Source: Candidatus Omnitrophota bacterium
GTDB lineage: Bacteria; Omnitrophota; Gorgyraeia; Gygaellales; Profunditerraquicolaceae
Direction: 5' to 3'
Length of the DNA stretch: 8,359 nucleotides
Assembly: GCA_023247875.1 (NCBI GenBank)
Contig: JAHFFQ010000064.1
Coordinates: 1-8,359 of the forward strand
Below, piece by piece: positions 5,797-8,359 of this stretch (positions are counted from its first letter, which is position 1; every line of letters starts with the position of its first letter). The notes below the pieces were generated by a model. It worked only from the letters and a program-made list of their open reading frames with translations, was not told where the DNA came from and searched no databases. A program made the translations under genes and the position numbers.

Positions 5797-7827
5797 CTAA
5801 CGCAATTTGATTCCGAAGCTCTCTTCCAATAAAGAACAGATGGAATTATGCAAAGGGCACAGCTCATCTTCGGTAAGGGTCCGGCCGTTAGCGCGATAAA
5901 CGCAGGATATGGTTAGCCCCTTGAACCCGGAAGGGATCTGTTTACCCTGATAATAATCCACAACTCTCGCTGAATGCAACAACGGCAGGCCTTTGGCTTT
6001 TATTGCCGCAAGCAGTCCCTGCACAGGCATATCATCCTTGATCATAAAACTTATATCCCGGGTTACTGCCGGGTATCTGGGAACACTGAAAAATTTCTTA
6101 TCTAAGTTTATCTGAGCAAGCATTTTCTCTAAATCGATCTCCGCCAGAATAACCTGTTTGTTCTTGATATCAAAGGCGTCTAGAGTTTGTTTATTTAGAT
6201 CAAGCATAAAGCCTGTTTCCTGCTGTTGAATAGTTATACTGACCAGCCCGGCAGCTTTCGCCTTGAAATCATACTCGCGGATCCCGAGATTATCGAACAA
6301 CCCTTCTAAAATACCTTTTAAGTGCAGCAGGGTAACTTCATCCCTGACTAAACCTTGATTAGTCAGGAGAGGCCGGCTTCCGCATAAAGCTATGCCCAGA
6401 GATGATGTTTCTTGCGGATAACCAGCGTTGCCTGAAAAGACATTAGCTATCTCAAAAATACTTACATACTCCTGCTGCCGGTCTAAGTTATACGCCAGAC
6501 AGCGGAGAAGGCTGGGTAAAAGGCTGGGGCGCAAAACCTCCTGCTCTCTGCTTAGGGGATTAAGGATCTCAACCAGTTGGCTGACTGGCTTAATCCTGGA
6601 TTTTTCCAGCAGCTCCCGGTCGATTAAACTATAGGTGATCGCCTCCTGCAGGCCTAAACTAACAAGTACATTTTTTACGCGGGAAACAATATCCCTTTTG
6701 CCGCAGATGTTTAAATTCGGCTTTATCGCAGGCAGGGTTTGCGGTATCTTAGGATAGCCATAAATCCGGCCAATCTCCTCTATCAGATCTATGGCTGACT
6801 TTATATCTTGGCGGAAACCAGGTACTTTCACTAAAAATGTGTTTTTTCCTTGTGCCTTTATCTCAAAGCCCAGGCCATTTAAGATTTGCTTGATCTTAAG
6901 GCTGGGTATATTTGACCCTAACATCCTGTTTACATGTACTACTTCTAATTTGATCGATGGGCTACCCGGTTTAGCTACACCTGCGCTTTTATATGCGCAG
7001 GGTCTTCCGGAAGCCAGTTTGCAAATCAAATCCTGGGCAGCCAAAGAAGCAAGTTTAGCGGTTTCTAAATTAACCCCTCTTTCAAACCTATACGCTGATT
7101 CGGATTGCAGGCCCAATTTTTGCCGGTTACGCCGTATAAGCACAGGATTAAACACCGCCGACTCAAGCAGGATGTTGCGCGTCTTGTCGGTGACCTCGCT
7201 TTCTTTGCCTCCCATAATCCCGGCTATGGCCTGAGGTTTATCATTATCGGCGATAACCAATATCTCGGGCCCCAGGAGCCTTTGCTGATCATCCAGGGTA
7301 GTTATCTTCTCTCCCGACTTAGCCCGACGCACAACAATTGTTTCCCGGGCTAAAAGATCCAGGTCAAAAGCGTGCAGCGGATGGCCCAGCTCAAATAAAA
7401 CATAATTGGTGATATCAACTATGTTGTTTACGCTGCGGCACCCCAGTAACTCCAATCTTTCTTTAAGCCATTGCGGGGAAGGCCCGACCTTTACATCGCA
7501 AATCACCCTGGCGCTGTAAAATGAGCAATCCTTCTTATCCTGAACAGATATATTTACCGGCTTAAGCGTTTTGGCTTTTATCTTCGGCTCTTTGAGGTTT
7601 ATGGTTTTTAGTTTTGCGGCGGTAATAGCGCTGATCTCCCGGGCAACCCCGAGGATACTTAACCAGTCCGGACGGTTTGAGGTGATCTCTATCTCAAAAA
7701 CAAAATCACCCCCGGCCTCCTCCAGGGAAACCACCTCCAGGCCTGCCATAGTCAGTTTATCTGCCAGGGATTTAGGGGAGATTTTAATATTTAAAAAATC
7801 TTTTAGCCAATTATAGGTTATTTTCAT
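5797..7827 (-). CDS. pheT: phenylalanyl-tRNA synthetase beta subunit, short form without the N-terminal tRNA-binding domain
   Basis: The 676-residue beta subunit of the alpha2-beta2 enzyme that charges tRNA-Phe with phenylalanine in the cytoplasm. The N-terminus MKITYNWLKDFL is typical, but MAGLEV (27-32) leads within about 15 residues into EIEITSNRPDWLSILGVARE (45-64). In the usual roughly 800-residue bacterial form, about 115 residues of EMAP/OB-fold tRNA-binding domain lie between these points. The rest is complete: the B3/B4 editing region (about 115-285, with VDITNYVLFELGHPLHAFD and the later RFERGV), B5 (about 290-362, with DLIEEIGRIYGYPKIP), the catalytic-like core (about 370-575) and the C-terminal ferredoxin-fold anticodon-binding domain (about 578-674, with RYPAVTRDISF). 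The ATG is 3 bp after the pheS stop with no clear Shine-Dalgarno, so translation is probably coupled. The absence looks like a clean domain loss and not a frameshift, as the frame is open throughout. Confidence 0.97.
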   Translation of the reverse strand: MKITYNWLKDFLNIKISPKSLADKLTMAGLEVVSLEEAGGDFVFEIEITSNRPDWLSILGVAREISAITAAKLKTINLKEPKIKAKTLKPVNISVQDKKDCSFYSARVICDVKVGPSPQWLKERLELLGCRSVNNIVDITNYVLFELGHPLHAFDLDLLARETIVVRRAKSGEKITTLDDQQRLLGPEILVIADNDKPQAIAGIMGGKESEVTDKTRNILLESAVFNPVLIRRNRQKLGLQSESAYRFERGVNLETAKLASLAAQDLICKLASGRPCAYKSAGVAKPGSPSIKLEVVHVNRMLGSNIPSLKIKQILNGLGFEIKAQGKNTFLVKVPGFRQDIKSAIDLIEEIGRIYGYPKIPQTLPAIKPNLNICGKRDIVSRVKNVLVSLGLQEAITYSLIDRELLEKSRIKPVSQLVEILNPLSREQEVLRPSLLPSLLRCLAYNLDRQQEYVSIFEIANVFSGNAGYPQETSSLGIALCGSRPLLTNQGLVRDEVTLLHLKGILEGLFDNLGIREYDFKAKAAGLVSITIQQQETGFMLDLNKQTLDAFDIKNKQVILAEIDLEKMLAQINLDKKFFSVPRYPAVTRDISFMIKDDMPVQGLLAAIKAKGLPLLHSARVVDYYQGKQIPSGFKGLTISCVYRANGRTLTEDELCPLHNSICSLLEESFGIKLR

Positions 7828-7830
7828 ATT

Positions 7831-8359
<529 letters not shown>

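Overview
The window is a bacterial chromosome segment in which every supported gene reads on the minus strand. It is densely packed, has moderate GC, and holds ordinary bacterial housekeeping genes. The phylum cannot be fixed from the sequence alone. A Gram-negative-type member of a poorly cultured lineage (for example Omnitrophota or a relative) is my guess; it rests on the overall look of the proteins and the unusual domain architectures, not on any marker.

In transcription order (high to low coordinates) the layout is as follows. The 3' half of pheS (8359-7831) is followed 3 bp later by complete pheT (7827-5797); together they encode the two subunits of phenylalanyl-tRNA synthetase. The 361-bp gap 5436-5796 holds a strong sigma70-type promoter, a folded RNA of about 186 nt that I read as 6S RNA, and a 60-bp near-perfect hairpin. 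Next come rarA (5435-4086), a giant EF-G gene (4089-1054) whose start overlaps the rarA stop as ATGA, and an exported cyclophilin (1050-502). These three form one tightly coupled operon, closed by a perfect 13-bp inverted repeat (454-486). The gap 314-501 contains that terminator plus a structured leader with a possible 39-codon ORF. Last is the 5' end of a UvrD/PcrA-type helicase gene (313-1), which runs off the window.

The outstanding feature is the EF-G gene. It encodes a complete, canonical-looking elongation factor G of about 700 residues fused in frame behind about 310 extra residues. The extension consists of an N-terminal transmembrane segment with a basic cytoplasmic flank, a roughly 200-residue coiled coil, and a Glu/Lys/Pro-rich linker. 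No ATG, GTG or TTG codon lies near the EF-G domain start, so the sequence predicts a membrane-tethered translocation GTPase on a long stalk. I know of no described system of this kind. Coupling with an exported prolyl isomerase fits, but does not prove, a role in translation near the membrane.

A second architectural oddity is PheT. It lacks the N-terminal tRNA-binding (EMAP/OB-fold) insertion found in most bacterial PheT proteins.
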